Part shown: piece after piece, positions 49,636 through 64,000 of the stretch
How positions within the stretch are numbered: the stretch's first letter is position 1
Layout: every line of letters begins with the position of its first letter
DNA from: Carallia brachiata
Taxonomy: Eukaryota > Streptophyta > Magnoliopsida > Malpighiales > Rhizophoraceae
Direction: 5' to 3'
NCBI GenBank assembly: GCA_021464245.1
Contig: JADCRB010000099.1
Coordinates: 248,001-312,000 of the forward strand
DNA length: 64,000 nt
Notes under the pieces: generated by a model
What the model was told of the DNA's origin: nothing
Database searches by the model: none
What the model saw: only the letters and a program-made list of their open reading frames with translations
Position numbers and translations under genes: made by a program

Positions 49636-50287
49636 CTATGATCCTCTCTGATCTATTACTACAAGGTGCTTCTGTTCTGTAATAAGCATCGCTTATTGTT
49701 ATTATTATTATTTTTTTAAAAAGGCGTTCCCATATGCAGTTTTCTTTTGGAAAATTGCGTGAATGGGAATATCTATCAACAATTATTGCTGAGTAACGGC
49801 TCCAGAATAAATATTAGCAAATAAAGGGGCAAAAAAAAAACTTCAATATTTAACTAAAAATGACACCAAATATAAATTGTACCCTCCATCAAATTTTTTC
49901 CAAGCTAAGTAGGCCTCTCTAAACCTTCTCGCTTTCTTCTGGCACAATTACGATCACCAGAAGGCAAAGTCCAATCCCCAGAACGAACCCGATGTCCAAC
50001 TACTTTCTCAATAACCGTTGACAGATAGATATCCCTTTTCTGCAATTTTCCCTTATCTTATCTTATCTCTATTTTTATGTCTCTCCAGAAGGTCATTGGG
50101 TCATGAATAATTTCTAATTAGGATACTTATTTCTTCTCACACATCTCATTACTTCATTTTTTAAAATTTGAACTTAAAATTTTTAATATATAAAAATTTG
50201 AATCCTAACTATTAAAATGTATAAGACTTTTTTTTCTTTTTTTAGCGCTAAATTTTAATATTCAGAAATCACTTTTCGGACTCCTCT
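49636..50287. other. Gap between GDSL gene and LINE remnant
   Basis: The GDSL 3' untranslated region, then AT-rich DNA without a gene. It ends at the T-runs (50288-50315) that form the poly(A) tail of the adjoining minus-strand retroelement. Confidence 0.5.
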
Positions 50288-51712
50288 TTTTTTTTTTTTT
50301 GTTTTTTTTTTTTTCGTCCAAAAGGATGACATTAAGCCAGAAAAAGTAGAGCAACTACATTTTGGAACCCCGAGGTGATGCAATAAACGAACTACACCAG
50401 GTAAAGGTTTATAGAAGAGATGAACTCCCTAGGCCAATTGGAACCCATAATTTGCCAACCAGTCCGCCACAAAATTCGCTTCCCGGTACACATGACAGAC
50501 TTGCAAGCTCTAGTTTCTTCTCAGAAGGTCCTGGCAAGCGTGAATCAAATTTGCCAGGGGATGAAGGGAGGATATCTCCCTCTGGAAATTGTGCACGGCC
50601 ACCTGAGAGTCCACTTCCAGACAAACTTTGCGGTACCCACAAACCCATGCTAGCTCCAAGCCTCCAATGACTCCCCACAGTTCGGCCGCAAGAGCAGTGC
50701 AGTGCCCAATATTGTGGCCCTTAGAACACCCCCAGCACAAGCTGCGCCCGGGTTACCCTGGGATGCGCCATCCGTATTAATCCCTAACCAGTCTTCATTC
50801 GGAGGGGTCCAGCCTAGGAAGTGTGGACCAGGACTTAACACGCCAATAGGAGGGCCTTCTAGTAGCATCAATTGTGCTTCCCCTGTAGATGCCGTTGAGG
50901 CATAGTCAGGTGCAGGCTGAGAGCAAACCGTGAGGAGTGTGAGAGTATGGTGGCCTTGATAGATTGGAGAAAACAAACTCGGACGGCCGCTTCCAAAGAA
51001 GCCAACACGTGCTAACTATATATTTTAAAATTTAGTATTTTAATTAATATTTAGATTGAAATTAAAATTAATATTTTTAAAATATTTATTATTTTTATAT
51101 TTTTAAAAATTATTAATTTTATTTTAAAAGTATCAATTTTAATTAATCGCAATATTAATTAAGATATTAAATTTAAAGATATGGGGCCCTTTTTCTAAAA
51201 GAAAATAATAATAAATAAATTGGCCAGTCAATATCGTCACGATTATTCCACTGAGTTTTGAAATTTTTCCACAGCCACTCCGTTCCCGGAAGGCAGAAGA
51301 AACGCACCCTTGCGGACGAGGCAACCAAGCCACCCCAAATGCTAGCAGCGAAGGAACAGTCCCTTAAGACACTTAGAATAGACTCATCATCAAGATGACA
51401 CAAGGGGCGGAGAGGAGACTGAGTAAATCCCCTTCTACATCTCTCTAAATTAGTCATGATTTTTTTCTGTAGATATCTGCCATAAGAAGCATCGCACCCT
51501 CTGCGACACTGTGATCTTCCACAAACAATTAAATTGAGGATCCCAATGCTTCTGATTAAATGTTGGTGATAACGACTCATACGCTGCCCTGACAGAAAAT
51601 TCGCCACTAGTGGACCCACCCCAAACTAGTCTGTCTTCATTCGTGGGCAGAGGCCTAAGTATCATTGTTGCCAATCTGCATTTAACATGTGCCGGGAGAA
51701 GGGTACTAAATT
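50288..51712 (-). mobile_element. 5'-truncated LINE (non-LTR retrotransposon) remnant: zf-RVT and RNase H
   Basis: On the minus strand the order is a zf-RVT region (LLPAHVKCRLATMILRPLP, DRLVWGGSTSGEFSVRAAYE), then an RNase H domain with the acidic residues in INTDGASQGNPGAACAGG, AAELWGVIGGLELAW and LEVDSQVAV, then VYREANFVADWLANYG. It ends in a poly(A) tail (T-runs at 50288-50315). The reverse transcriptase part is missing. The frame is broken in several places, and an AT-rich element interrupts it at about 51016-51181. It is therefore a dead, 5'-truncated copy. The order zf-RVT, RNase H, poly(A) is that of plant L1-type LINEs. Confidence 0.85.
51016..51181. mobile_element. AT-rich MITE-like insertion nested in the LINE
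   Basis: The left end aatttagtattttaattaat and the reverse complement of the right end aatttaatatcttaattaat form an imperfect 23-base inverted repeat. The element lies between the RNase H and zf-RVT parts of the LINE, so it inserted after the LINE. Non-coding. Confidence 0.55.
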
Positions 51713-51715
51713 TGA

Positions 51716-51900
51716 AAAGATACTGGTATTCTAAATTTTGTAGTTTTTGATTGATTTTTTTAAGATTGATAAATTTAAAATGAAATTGATAATTTTTTTT
51801 TAAAAAATTAATAATTATTATTTTTATATTTTTAAAAAATTATTAAATTTAATTTTAATTAAAATATTAATAAAAATACTAAAATTCGAGATATATATTA
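51716..51900. repeat. Second AT-rich MITE-like copy next to the LINE 5' break
   Basis: The ends tctaaattttgtag and ctaaaattcgag are roughly inverted, and the interior shares long words with the nested copy at 51016-51181 ('ttattatttttatattttta', then 'aaattattaa'). It abuts the truncated 5' side of the LINE. Confidence 0.4.
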
Positions 51901-52563
51901 GTACTCATCAAGTTAAACTAATCCCACCCTAATCCAATACTCACTCACCAAAAAAATTTCTTCCGATCCAGCCAACGGCCCAAGTGCGAATTTAGCTAGC
52001 TGACCCACATCCAACCACATTAAGTCCAGAAACAATTGGACGCCACTTCTAAACAGAGGGCCCTTCATAACCAATCAAAATGGGCATTTATATCACGCGT
52101 TGGACTTGTACTACTTGGGCTCATTGTAATGGACTTCCGAACAGCAAAATGCAAGTGCAAATCCAATCACATAATTCGAAGCCTAGTTTTCTCAATGTCC
52201 AATTAACTGATGTACTCAAAATGCCAGAACTTGGGCCGGTCTGTTTTTGAGTTTGTAATCTCAAATCCAAAATATCATAAATTTATTCGGCCCGCCTAAG
52301 TGGTCGGCACTTATTAAAATATTTGTCTTTAAAACTTTATTCCTTTTTTTTTTTAATTTTCGACTTCCTTGCAATTGAAAAATAAAATTATTAGTTCACG
52401 TGGAATATGTTTATTGTACAAAGGGTAATAATTAAAAAAAATCACAATCTTTACTTAAATTTATAAATATATCATTATCTGTTAAAATTTATAATTTAAT
52501 TAAGGTAAGAATTCTTTCTAACAAAAATTTTTGTGCAGAAAGATTTTTGTCTCAAATAGGCTC
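51901..52563. other. Intergenic DNA, nothing recognised
   Basis: No open frame, RNA gene or repeat could be supported; AT-rich toward its right end. Confidence 0.4.
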
Positions 52564-52775
52564 ATTCCAATGCAAATATCAAGATTGCAAACTAAAGCAA
52601 ATTATAGGGATTGCAAACTAAAGCTAATTATAGGGATTCCATCTATGTTGCAAAGTACTTTTTTCAGCCAACCTTTTTTTTTTTTTTGAATTCCAATACA
52701 AATATCAACGATAGCAAATTAAAGCTAATTGTAGGGATTCCATCTATGTCGCAAATTACTGTTTTCAGCCAACCT
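52564..52775. repeat. Imperfect tandem duplication of about 90-110 bp
   Basis: Copy A (52564-52673) and copy B (52690-52775) both run from attccaatRcaaatatcaa through ctaattRtagggattccat to cagccaacct. Copy A also contains an internal 27-base tandem duplication of the phrase 'attgcaaactaaagc' plus 'aattataggg'. It lies about 180 bases beyond the CYP724 stop codon, in or near that gene's 3' untranslated region. Confidence 0.75.
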
Positions 52776-52955
52776 ACTCTTTCCCTCCAGCCCAAATTTG
52801 ACCAAATCTTGCATTGGTTTGAAAAAAAAACAGGGAAAAATGTCACCTCATATGTTGGCTTCTTGTAACATCTTAGATGAGGTCACAAGTAGCACTTGAT
52901 TGAACACTGCAATCTTTACAGTCAAGATACAACAAGTCTACAAGTACTAACCAAT

Positions 52956-55710
<2,755 letters not shown>

Positions 55711-58199
55711 GATGATGCTTTGATTCCTCTTGGCCCTTGCTTTGAAAGAACCAAGGTTTGCTCTTTTTATAACGTCTAGACGAAGTTCACCCTGTAGAAT
55801 TTGGCTTTTTGTTTGCTTGGATTCTGCTTTAATTAATAATTTGTTGTCAAAGGGAGTTATATCTAAATTTGTAATGGGCTGAACATCTTCTAATTAATAT
55901 ATTTTTATTTGTTACGTTGCATTGAGATATCAAAAATTAATTCACATGGGAGAAATAAATTAAAATTTGTTTTTAGTGGTAGCTTTTTAGCTCTATATCT
56001 CAAAGATTTTTTTCGTTGTTAGCAATAAATTAAGGTTGAGTAAACCCCCTCTTCCCGGGGGAGAAACAACAACAAAAACATTCCTCCAGTTCCCATATCT
56101 GTGAACTATTTGTTATAAGATTATCGTCCTTATTGGTAAAAATTTACTGTATAAGCGGATAGATTTTAATTGTCAATAGAGAAGTTAATTGCCCACGAAT
56201 TTGCTCTTTTATAAAAGTAAATGACTACTTTATTGTTAAATAAGAACTGCAAATTAAACTCTAAACTTTTGATAAATTTCTTTTTCTATTCGACTATTCC
56301 TATTCACAAGTGTAAGATGCTTTGACGGCGACTTCCACCTTCGAAACATTACCTCTAATTGTTAAACACGAGTAAAAAAGTGAGAAAAAATAAATAGTGT
56401 AATGCTAATGTACGCACTTAAGATTAATTATGAACTGAACAAGGATTTCCCAAATGGTTGGCAAAGGAGCAAACACCACTCGGTGAAAAATTCAATTTTT
56501 TCCTACCAACTTTTGAAACTCAAAGTATAACCAAAAAGTTGAAAACTTTTTGATGTGGGTTTTTCGTGGCTTTATGTGGGTGCATGAATTGATGTGGATG
56601 GCTCCAATAGAAACCCGACCAAATTTTGCGACCATTATCATCAGCAATGAGCAAACACATTTTTAGGCTTTTTGTGAGTTCTTTCAGGTTTGCTACGGGC
56701 CCCCTATTAAGTCAAAAGAGGAGGCAAGATTCAAGAAAGGCCAAATGTGCATCACCTTGTCTGCGATAACTTTGGTATGTGCACGGTGCACGTGCAATGG
56801 ATTAATAATAAGATTGTTGGCCATCTAGAATATACAAACCATATATCTATATATTAGCTGGATATCACATTCATCCTGCAATCATGACTTATTTCTTTTA
56901 GTGTTTCAATTAATTAATCATTTATTTGTTTGGTAAGTGTGGATGTGATATCTTTTTCGTCGTCATTGACTAACTATATATGGTATATGGGTAGGATCTG
57001 CACCATTAAGAAAAAAAAAAACCACAAAGAAATAATGTTATATATATAAAGTTCCCTCATATGAAATATAACATCTTATCACGCGAAGCAAATCATAAAT
57101 ATTAAAGGTGTTTCTTAACAATTAAGAAACAGTGAGAGATACCATCAGTAATTTTATCTTTTAAATTGGTAACATGTTAATTATCTATTTCGAAATCAAT
57201 AAAAGAAATAAAAAAATATGGTCTATAGATACAAAGTGTTGACGGAATACTTCAATTCTTACTACACGAAACTAAATCATCTTCAAATAAACAATCAAGT
57301 TATTTTATACAATTTATGAAAAGAAAATCCTGGGAAAATTTCTCATAGGAGTTTGTCCCGCTTGTCCCTATACGTTATGGTAATTAATTATATTCAAATT
57401 TATTCCAATTTATTTATTTAATTATATTCCAATTTATTAAATTGCAGCAACATTTCATGCTCTTGGACGTTGTGGTTTGTGGTTTATATAAGGTAAGGGC
57501 ATAATAATAATGTAATGGCATAACCATTTGTTCAAGACCATCATTATTTTTGCTCTCTCTCTCTCTCTCTCTCGCTCGCTCCCTCCCTCCTTTTACCCTG
57601 TTTTTGATAGGGGCTTTTTTTGGTTTTTGTGCGGGGGGGGGGGGGGGGGGGGGGGGGGGAGGAGAGGTTGGGCAAATAGTTTAGCATCTCCAATCTCATT
57701 ATTAATTTTTCACCTCATTTTGCTGCTTTTCTTTTCTTTTCTTTTACTTCTTTTTTTAGTCCCATCCATTCTTCTTCACATTCATCTTTCTTAATGTTTT
57801 TTGGGGTTTTTTTCCCCAAATAATTATGGATAACCTTGTTTTCTTGCACAAAATTGAAAATTTGTGGCGAAAAATTGTGGCGTAAGTCGAAGGAGAAAGA
57901 AAACGGAAAAGAAGATTGAACAAAATGAGAAAAAGAAATTAGAAAATTTGGGAATTACGGTCAAAGGGGTTTCTTAGCCAAACATCAAAAAGGCCGTTAA
58001 GGGACGCTGGATGGGCTTGAACGTTTGAGAAAATCGGATCAGAGCTCAGCTCAAGGTAGGAGTCCACGGAGACTTTATTTGCCGTGCAACCCATTACAAA
58101 GTATGAAGTGAATTGAACAATGCCTAGCCCAAATGGTTTCTGTTTTCTCCTTTGTTTCTTTTGGTTAGCATCCAACAACTGGGGAACAAGTGCAATTGT
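55711..58199. other. CYP724 upstream region, no supported gene
   Basis: The CYP724 promoter is at the left end. The rest is AT-rich without a gene. A (CT)n tract at 57552-57573 and a 27-base G run at 57633-57659 are the notable features. Confidence 0.45.
57633..57659. repeat. Poly(G) tract of 27
   Basis: Uninterrupted guanines followed by GGAG. Strongly quadruplex-prone and hard to sequence. The count read here may not be exact in the genome. Confidence 0.8.
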
Positions 58200-59080
58200 T
58201 TTTTTTTTTTTTTTTTGGCTAAGGAAAAAATAGTAGTGGATTAAACTGAAATGATTAATGTACAAGGTTGGTCTATGGCAAAGTTCAAACTACCTCTCAC
58301 AAGAGAGTCCATATATACTACAAAAGATAACAGACCAGTACAACAAAATACAATAGAGCCCAGCCCCTAACAGGTCACACCAGTAACCCAATACAACCCA
58401 TGCAGACCAAAGGGAAAGCTTGAGCTCGAGTCCAAAACGCAGGGAAATAGAGTTTGTACGGTCAAGAATTAGGCCAAAGCCCAACCAAACAGGCGTCTGA
58501 GAGCCACGAAGCTTCTAGACACCCCTCGCTCCAAGGTAGCAATGCCGGCAAATCGGGCAAAAGGACGGCGAATCACACCTTGACAGGCCGACAACAGCAC
58601 AACACAGCAACACAGCCAAAATGCCACAATCACCAAAGCACACACAAAAAGCTCCGAACCAAATGCTGCAAAGGACCTGGAGAAATTGTCGGGAGAGAGA
58701 CACCACAGATCGGAAGCAGACAGCGGTAACTAAAGAGATAGCTAAGGGGTAGCCCAAGACTTTAGTGCAAAACCACATGAACAAGGTGCCAGGAGACCAA
58801 AATCAACCGCTGAGAGGTAGCGATTAGCCAAAAATAGAGACATCTCTCGCCTCCAAGCCCCAAGCCAGAGAGGTAGGGAGACCATAGAGCACTGAGAACC
58901 CGCACAGTAGAAGAGCATAAAAATAGTACGATCAATGAAAAGGAAAACTCCACAGCAACCAAAGAGCACACGGAGGGGCACCAAATGGCCAATATGGTCG
59001 ACAAAACCAACCAGCAAGCCCAAAAGGCCCCCAACAGTACCAATAACTTTCTCGGCGTACATTAGGTGGGAAGCGTAAAT
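58200..59080 (-). mobile_element. Poly(A)-tailed retroelement 3' remnant, probable LINE
   Basis: On the minus strand a region of higher GC than its surroundings ends in a run of about 17 A (T-run at 58200-58216), like a reverse-transcribed 3' end. It carries long Cys/Leu/Trp-rich open frames (for example 59062-58742) with no recognised domain, as seen in 3' regions of plant LINEs. The 5' limit near 59080 is set by a drop to AT-rich DNA. Target-site duplication was not found. A processed transcript is the alternative. Confidence 0.45.
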
Positions 59081-61551
59081 TATTAGAGAGAGTATTGAAA
59101 CACGGAAAATGCAGTCTTATATATTTGGTGAAAATTTAATTAAGTCTTAAATGCTAGGACTTGCATTAGACGGAGTAGAATTTGATTGTTAAAGAACGTA
59201 ACTGACCACATTAAAAATTTTTTAAAAAATAAAATGTATGAAAATTAAAAAAAATTAATTAAAAATATCAGAATACTTAACAATATGTATATTGTGTTGA
59301 AAATCAATCCTCGACAACATTGACATCGTGGTCGTCGTCTCGACGACTGTTTTGCCGACTAGTGTGCACATTAGAGTGCAATCATGAATTAATTTCAAGA
59401 AAATGCGAAAAATATGGAATCATGAATTAATTTCAAGTCGGCAATCATTTTTTTCTTGTTTTTCAAGAAAAAGCCAAAAAAAGAAAGATCCATTGCTGAC
59501 GAGTGCCTGGTCTCCAAACCCGACGGCCTTGTTTCTTCCCAAATCCGTTCAGAGATTTTTGTAATGGCTCCATCCGGTTTAGAAAGGTGAGTGGCTTTGG
59601 GGATGAAACAGAGGTTTTTGCCATGGAGCCAATTTTTTGGGGTTTTCCCTATCTTTCAATTATAAAGATCCATTCTTTTTGGTGGCTGAGTTTCTTTTTT
59701 TCGGGAGGAAGAAGAAGAGGTTGACAAGAAGAGTACTGCAGGTTGGGGGGAGAGAGAGAGAGAGAGAGAGAGCTGCAGAGGAGTTTTTTTTTTCTTTTGT
59801 TTTTGAAATACGTATTGTAATAGTATTATGATACTTTTAATTAGTTTTCTATTTTTTTATACTTTTTTTTATTTTCAAAATTTTTTTTTTAATATGATCA
59901 ATTACATCTATTAATGGTCAAACCTCGTTCCATACGACGTAGGACTTGATTAAAATGAATGCAATAACAGTAAGGATTTAAATCAAATGTTTCTAACGTC
60001 GAGGATTTAATTAAAATTTGGCTAAACATATAGGATTAACCTTTTGTTTATCCCAACAACTGGCTCGTCGAAGTTCTGAAAGCTAAACAAGTTTATCTAC
60101 GGCAGTCCATTCCACTTTTCTTCTCCATCCGTAAGCAAAGATGCCCGGGTACAGGCAGTTATTCATAACTTCAACCATACCCATTTTCTACAGTAAGCAC
60201 ATCGCTAACTTCATCTCCACCAAGCTTAACATTATAACTAGAAACTGATGGGCAAAAAATAAGGAACGTTTAGAAAATCGAAAACAAGCATATAGAAGAA
60301 GTACAAAGTACCAATCTTTCATGTAAACATTCTACCATCCAGTTCCCAACCAGGCCAATGCATCATTAAAATTTACAAAATGGGAAGACGTTGGGCAAAA
60401 ATGTAAATACGATTCTAGAAAAAAAAAAAAAAAACCCTTCCAATTTGATCCCGAAATCCCCTCTCGTGCCCCAATCAATGTCCGTTATGCCTACAAAGTA
60501 ATGCCTGACTTATGTGACAATGATTGGTGTTCGTGCAGAGTTTGGATGTTAAGACAATCAGGAAGCGTTGCTGAAGAGCGGTCAAGGACATCCCAACTTG
60601 ATGCGATAGATTGAGTTTTAAGACCAGCCATTTTATGCCAACATTGTTCTAGACATTATTGGTGGATTAATTTTAAAAGTTTCGTTGCTAATGCATCGAG
60701 GTTACACAGGAATCGTTTACCCATTTTCTGGGGTGTTTATCCTTTTCTTTTCTTTTTTTTTTTAATTTATTTCTCAATTGGCTGAGAGAGGGGAAACGTT
60801 CGGTCTTCCCTTGTCTTTTGTAAGGTGCATCGACCTACATTTTCCGTTATGCTTTTATCAGCAAATTACGGTCTTGCTTTTACTTTCTTTGGTTAATAAT
60901 CTGCTCGCGAGTTTTAGACTAAAGGTAATTGGAGAATTTCTCCTCAAAAGAATGGCATCAGTCTCTATTTTTACTTGTAACTACCTTTCTCAAACAAAAT
61001 TGCGTTATTCTACAATCAAATATACACATGCACAAACATCATTTTTATATTTCTCTTATGCTTAGCTGACTTGACTATAAGGGCACCTGCAAAACTTTCT
61101 TCACCAAAAACCCTTCCCCTATTCCCTGGGAACCAAGTACGACATGAAAGCTGATCGTGCATTATAAAATTGCAGATTTTGCAAGGGAACATCTCAAATG
61201 TTTAGACTTCTAGGAATATACAAATGAACACATTTTCAACCCACACCAGGCGGTACAATGTCTCAAAACCCTGCAATTGACCGTTTGGAGTTTAGCTTCA
61301 TCTCCGAATTAGGAGGTACCTCAAAAAGACTACCTCTTCTTGTGCTCAATGCTCCAAGGTCCTGTACATACAGTACATCCAAGCTTGTGTATTCACTGAA
61401 AATAGGGTCAGGATGTTGAACAACCTAGAGGAGATTCACCTTATTTAGTCTAACAAGCGGCAACTCTTGTCGGGCACTCGAAAAACAGACGCCCATGAAA
61501 TGTAGATATGCCGGTTTTGTGTCCTCACAGTTGTTGCTGGTTGAAATTCAG
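59081..61551. other. Intergenic region, no supported gene
   Basis: Contains a 19-base direct repeat (atcatgaattaatttcaag) at about 59381 and 59418, a (GA)n tract at 59750-59771 and AT-rich DNA. The open frames at 59503-59831 and 60778-61065 lack ATG starts or recognisable motifs. The right-hand end is likely the 3' untranslated region of the NET-domain gene. Confidence 0.45.
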
Positions 61552-63396
61552 TTACTTTGATAGTTTTTTAGCCTTCTCAACTGCTTCAACATAGTAATAT
61601 AATCTCCAAAGCGTTACATTATCCTGAAAGAAAACTACTTTAGAAAGTTACAGAAATTGTGTGAAATCCATTATATTGAAAAAAGTAGTTTCTTTCACAT
61701 AAATTAGTAGCATCAGCAAGCTGAATTTGGAAGACAACGTAAATTAACAAACTAACTGTTTGATTCACGTCTATTACCTCTTGCTCCAAGTCAACAAGAA
61801 AGTCAGCTTGGTTTCGTACTTCCACCTGCTTGCTACGTCCGACGATTTCAACAACACGGTTGAGATTTTTTGGAGGTAGATTCTGAATGAGCTTTTGAAG
61901 TTGCCGTTTCTCAAAAAGTGTCATTGGTCTGCAAATTAGAGTTGCCAGATTAAAGCAACAAAGATTTGACAACAATTGCTAACTTACATGCATTCAAAAA
62001 AGTAGCACAGGACAGAGCATATATGTGGCCCTAGATGATTTCACGTTAACTATATATATGCAACTTCCGTTGAGACCAATCAAATTTAACTCTCACATGC
62101 CTAAAGGGTAAAATATTTTTTTTTTTCCATCACTGATCACAAAAAAATGATAAATTTGCCGCAAATTGAAGTTTGACGGTGTGTTTGCGCATTAGTAATA
62201 AGTTTGGCGATGAAACAAATATTTTATTCCTTGTCTATACACAAAATTAGGCATTAGAGCTGTTTTTTCCTCAATAAATTTATTCAAGTTCTACCAGGAT
62301 ATCACACTTCTTTCCCATGATATTAATCGTCAAAAAGCTGTTCTCCTTCCTGTTTCTTTTTCTCCTAACAGCCCATGGTCTGTCTTGTGACCAACTATCA
62401 ATGACAGAATCTCACTGTAATTCACAAATTAGTTGACAGTGCAGTTGCACTATCAAATTTGAAGAAGCCCATTACAAACCAACAACTGTCTGAGTTTAGT
62501 GTGAACCTAACATACCGGCATGTAGACACCACAACATCAAGAAGTTCTTCAAGCTGCTTCTCCATGTGTCCTAGCTAAGAAAGACAAGCATTTGATTTCA
62601 ATTTCCACATTCTAAAACCATCCAAGCAACAAAAAATGTCTGGATACGTAACCATAGCTAATACTGGATGGTAAAATCAAGGAAATGAAAGAACTTCAGA
62701 GAGTTACTGTGGCAAATAGTTCATCAGAGTGTTTCTTCAGTATCTCCTCAACAATCGAACTATCACTCTTTAGTAGGAATTGCATATCATCATCTCTCTA
62801 CAAAGAGAAGGAAAATAACAGTAGTAAATTCATCAATAAGTTGTTATGAGCCATGTATAATATCAAAGTGACGAAACCATGCACAAGCAAATTTATCTAA
62901 CGTGTGCACATGATAGAATGTGCGTATATGAATGAGGCATATTGCGCCTCTTGTGCAACTCTCTTCTCTACCAAATCCTCATAACCAGCAAGTTCTGCAG
63001 CCACAAATTTGCTGATCCGAATACCAGAAATACCTATTCTCTGCTATTTGACTCCACATTCACATTCTCAACACTGCACAAGCCTAAAAGGAAAATCACT
63101 ACCCTCTTTTCCACTTTTCCCACATGCAACATACAGACACTGAAAATATAGGCACAAAATCAAAATGTACTGCTAAGAAAAAGTTGATTTTATGCATGTG
63201 TCTTTCTTTGTGCCTCAAACATTTGCACAGCAAACCTATAACTTAAGCAACGGATGCTGGTTACATTATGCTCGGGATCAATTCTTGTACTAGTAGTGCT
63301 GCCATTGGCGCTGTCCTTTTGAGCAACATTTAATACTCTTTTTTCAGGCAAAGCAACATCTGAATATTTGGAATCTGTGGATTTGGATCCTGAACT
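61552..63396 (-). CDS. NET (extraterminal) domain protein, C-terminal exons
   Basis: Five consecutive exons on the minus strand: 63396-63265, 62797-62708, 62574-62516, 61928-61778 and 61623-61552. They join in phase to the stop at 61552. The upstream part reads SSGSKSTDSKYSDVALPEKR and RDDDMQFLLKSDSSIVEEIL (acidic, helical). LGHMEKQLEELLDVVV is a probable coiled coil. The NET domain has RPMTLFEKRQLQKLIQNLPP, then LNRVVEIVG, and ends NVTLWRLYYYVEAVEKAKKL. NET domains, known from BET proteins, bind short basic motifs in chromatin regulators; a bromodomain is not seen in these exons. The 63265-63396 exon begins at an acceptor, so the start lies upstream, either in 63397-64000 or outside the window. 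A transcriptional role is inferred from the domain only. Confidence 0.8.
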
Positions 63397-64000
63397 CTGC
63401 ATGAGGAAGGAAATAAATCATTAATCCCTCTATTGGTAATATAAAAGCCACTTGAATGACCTCGAGTCAGGGCCAAGTCTTATCTTAAACAAGTCATTGT
63501 ATACAACTTCGATTTCTTTTTTTTAGAAGAAATTTGAAAACACTGTCAGACAGAAAAAAAAAATGGAAATAAAAATTTCCTCAGGACAAAGAAAATATTA
63601 AGAAAGCCAAAGAATAAGATAAGAAGTAAATTATCCTATGTTTAGGCGATTTTATCTAAGAAGGGTGCAGGTTTGAGTTTGAAACCCAACCTCTCCCCCA
63701 AAGTTCCTTATAAGGGACTTGAGGTGAACTTTGCGTGAATACCTATAAGAAGAAGTCAATAACTTGTGCTTTATCATCTCCATATATATGTGTGTGCTAG
63801 CAGAGAGGCCTTCAGATTCTTTTGTTTTCTTGGAAGACGGCCAGACATTAATTCTTCAATCAGAAACTCAAACATAAAATACCATTAAAGTAATTGCTGA
63901 TGTCAATGACACAGCAACTAGTATAGTTTGCCTTGCAAAAAACCTGGGAAGAATATATCCCCAGACCTCCCAGGAGCCAAACAAAGCTGATCCTAGTGCT
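63397..64000. other. Probable intron/upstream part of the NET-domain gene
   Basis: No exon could be assigned with confidence. A minus-strand stretch at about 63940-64000 is open and ends at a CAG|GTT donor-like site, so it may hold an earlier exon, but I could not match it to the family. Confidence 0.3.

Noticed and set aside
57939..58265. 108-codon minus-strand frame
   Set aside because: It spans the poly(A) tail of the retroelement remnant, so it is a chance fusion of flank and tail.
60778..61065. 95-codon plus-strand frame
   Set aside because: Opens at TTG rather than ATG, hydrophobic low-information translation, no motif.
63640..63730. tRNA- or SINE-like phrase (ggtttgagtttgaaacccaa)
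   Set aside because: Resembles a B-box-like hairpin, but no cloverleaf or A box could be drawn.

Overview
This is a piece of a plant nuclear genome, almost certainly a eudicot. The genes are split by many GT-AG introns, intergenic DNA is very AT-rich, and the families are plant ones (inactive LRR receptor kinase, mitochondrial-type protoporphyrinogen oxidase, MTERF5, SYN/RAD21 cohesin, CYP724, GDSL lipase). The order LRR kinase - PPOX2 - ankyrin protein matches, from memory, the adjacent Arabidopsis loci At5g14210-At5g14220-At5g14230. The protein wording suggests a woody rosid such as Citrus, but the sequence alone does not fix the species.

Layout. 1-244 (-): first exon of an NT-C2 (EEIG1/EHBP1-like) gene cut by the window edge. 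3262-6738 (-): seven-exon LRR receptor-like pseudokinase. 10544-15912 (-): 18-exon protoporphyrinogen oxidase of haem/chlorophyll synthesis. 15913-23762: a long AT-rich intergenic stretch with MITE-like repeats. 23763-28346 (+): ankyrin-repeat gene with a one-base frameshift. 30595-31523 (-): tentative small spliced gene. 31832-32591: TIR element. 32910-34883 (+): MTERF5. 37096-43665 (+): SYN2/RAD21.1-like cohesin kleisin with an internal 39-residue triplication and a frameshift near its C terminus. 46418-46702: MITE. 47866-49635 (+): intact GDSL esterase/lipase. 50288-51712 (-): decayed LINE with a nested AT-rich MITE. 52956-55710 (-): intact nine-exon CYP724 P450. 58200-59080 (-): poly(A)-tailed retroelement remnant. 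61552-63396 (-): C-terminal exons of a NET-domain protein whose 5' part is not seen.

Exon models were built by hand from splice sites and reading phase. Four long genes (LRR kinase 767 aa, PPOX 516 aa, GDSL 381 aa, CYP724 468 aa) close perfectly in frame. Three others (ankyrin, MTERF5, SYN2-like) are each exactly one base short. That shared pattern is the most striking feature of the window. It points either to deletion errors in the assembly or to real recent decay, and it should be settled before calling any of the three a pseudogene.

The genes do not form an operon-like unit; they are ordinary neighbouring plant genes. I found no convincing new defence, mobile or biosynthetic system. The most unusual biology is the SYN2-like kleisin, which has an expanding 117-bp coding repeat with a splice donor inside one unit and lacks the canonical start.
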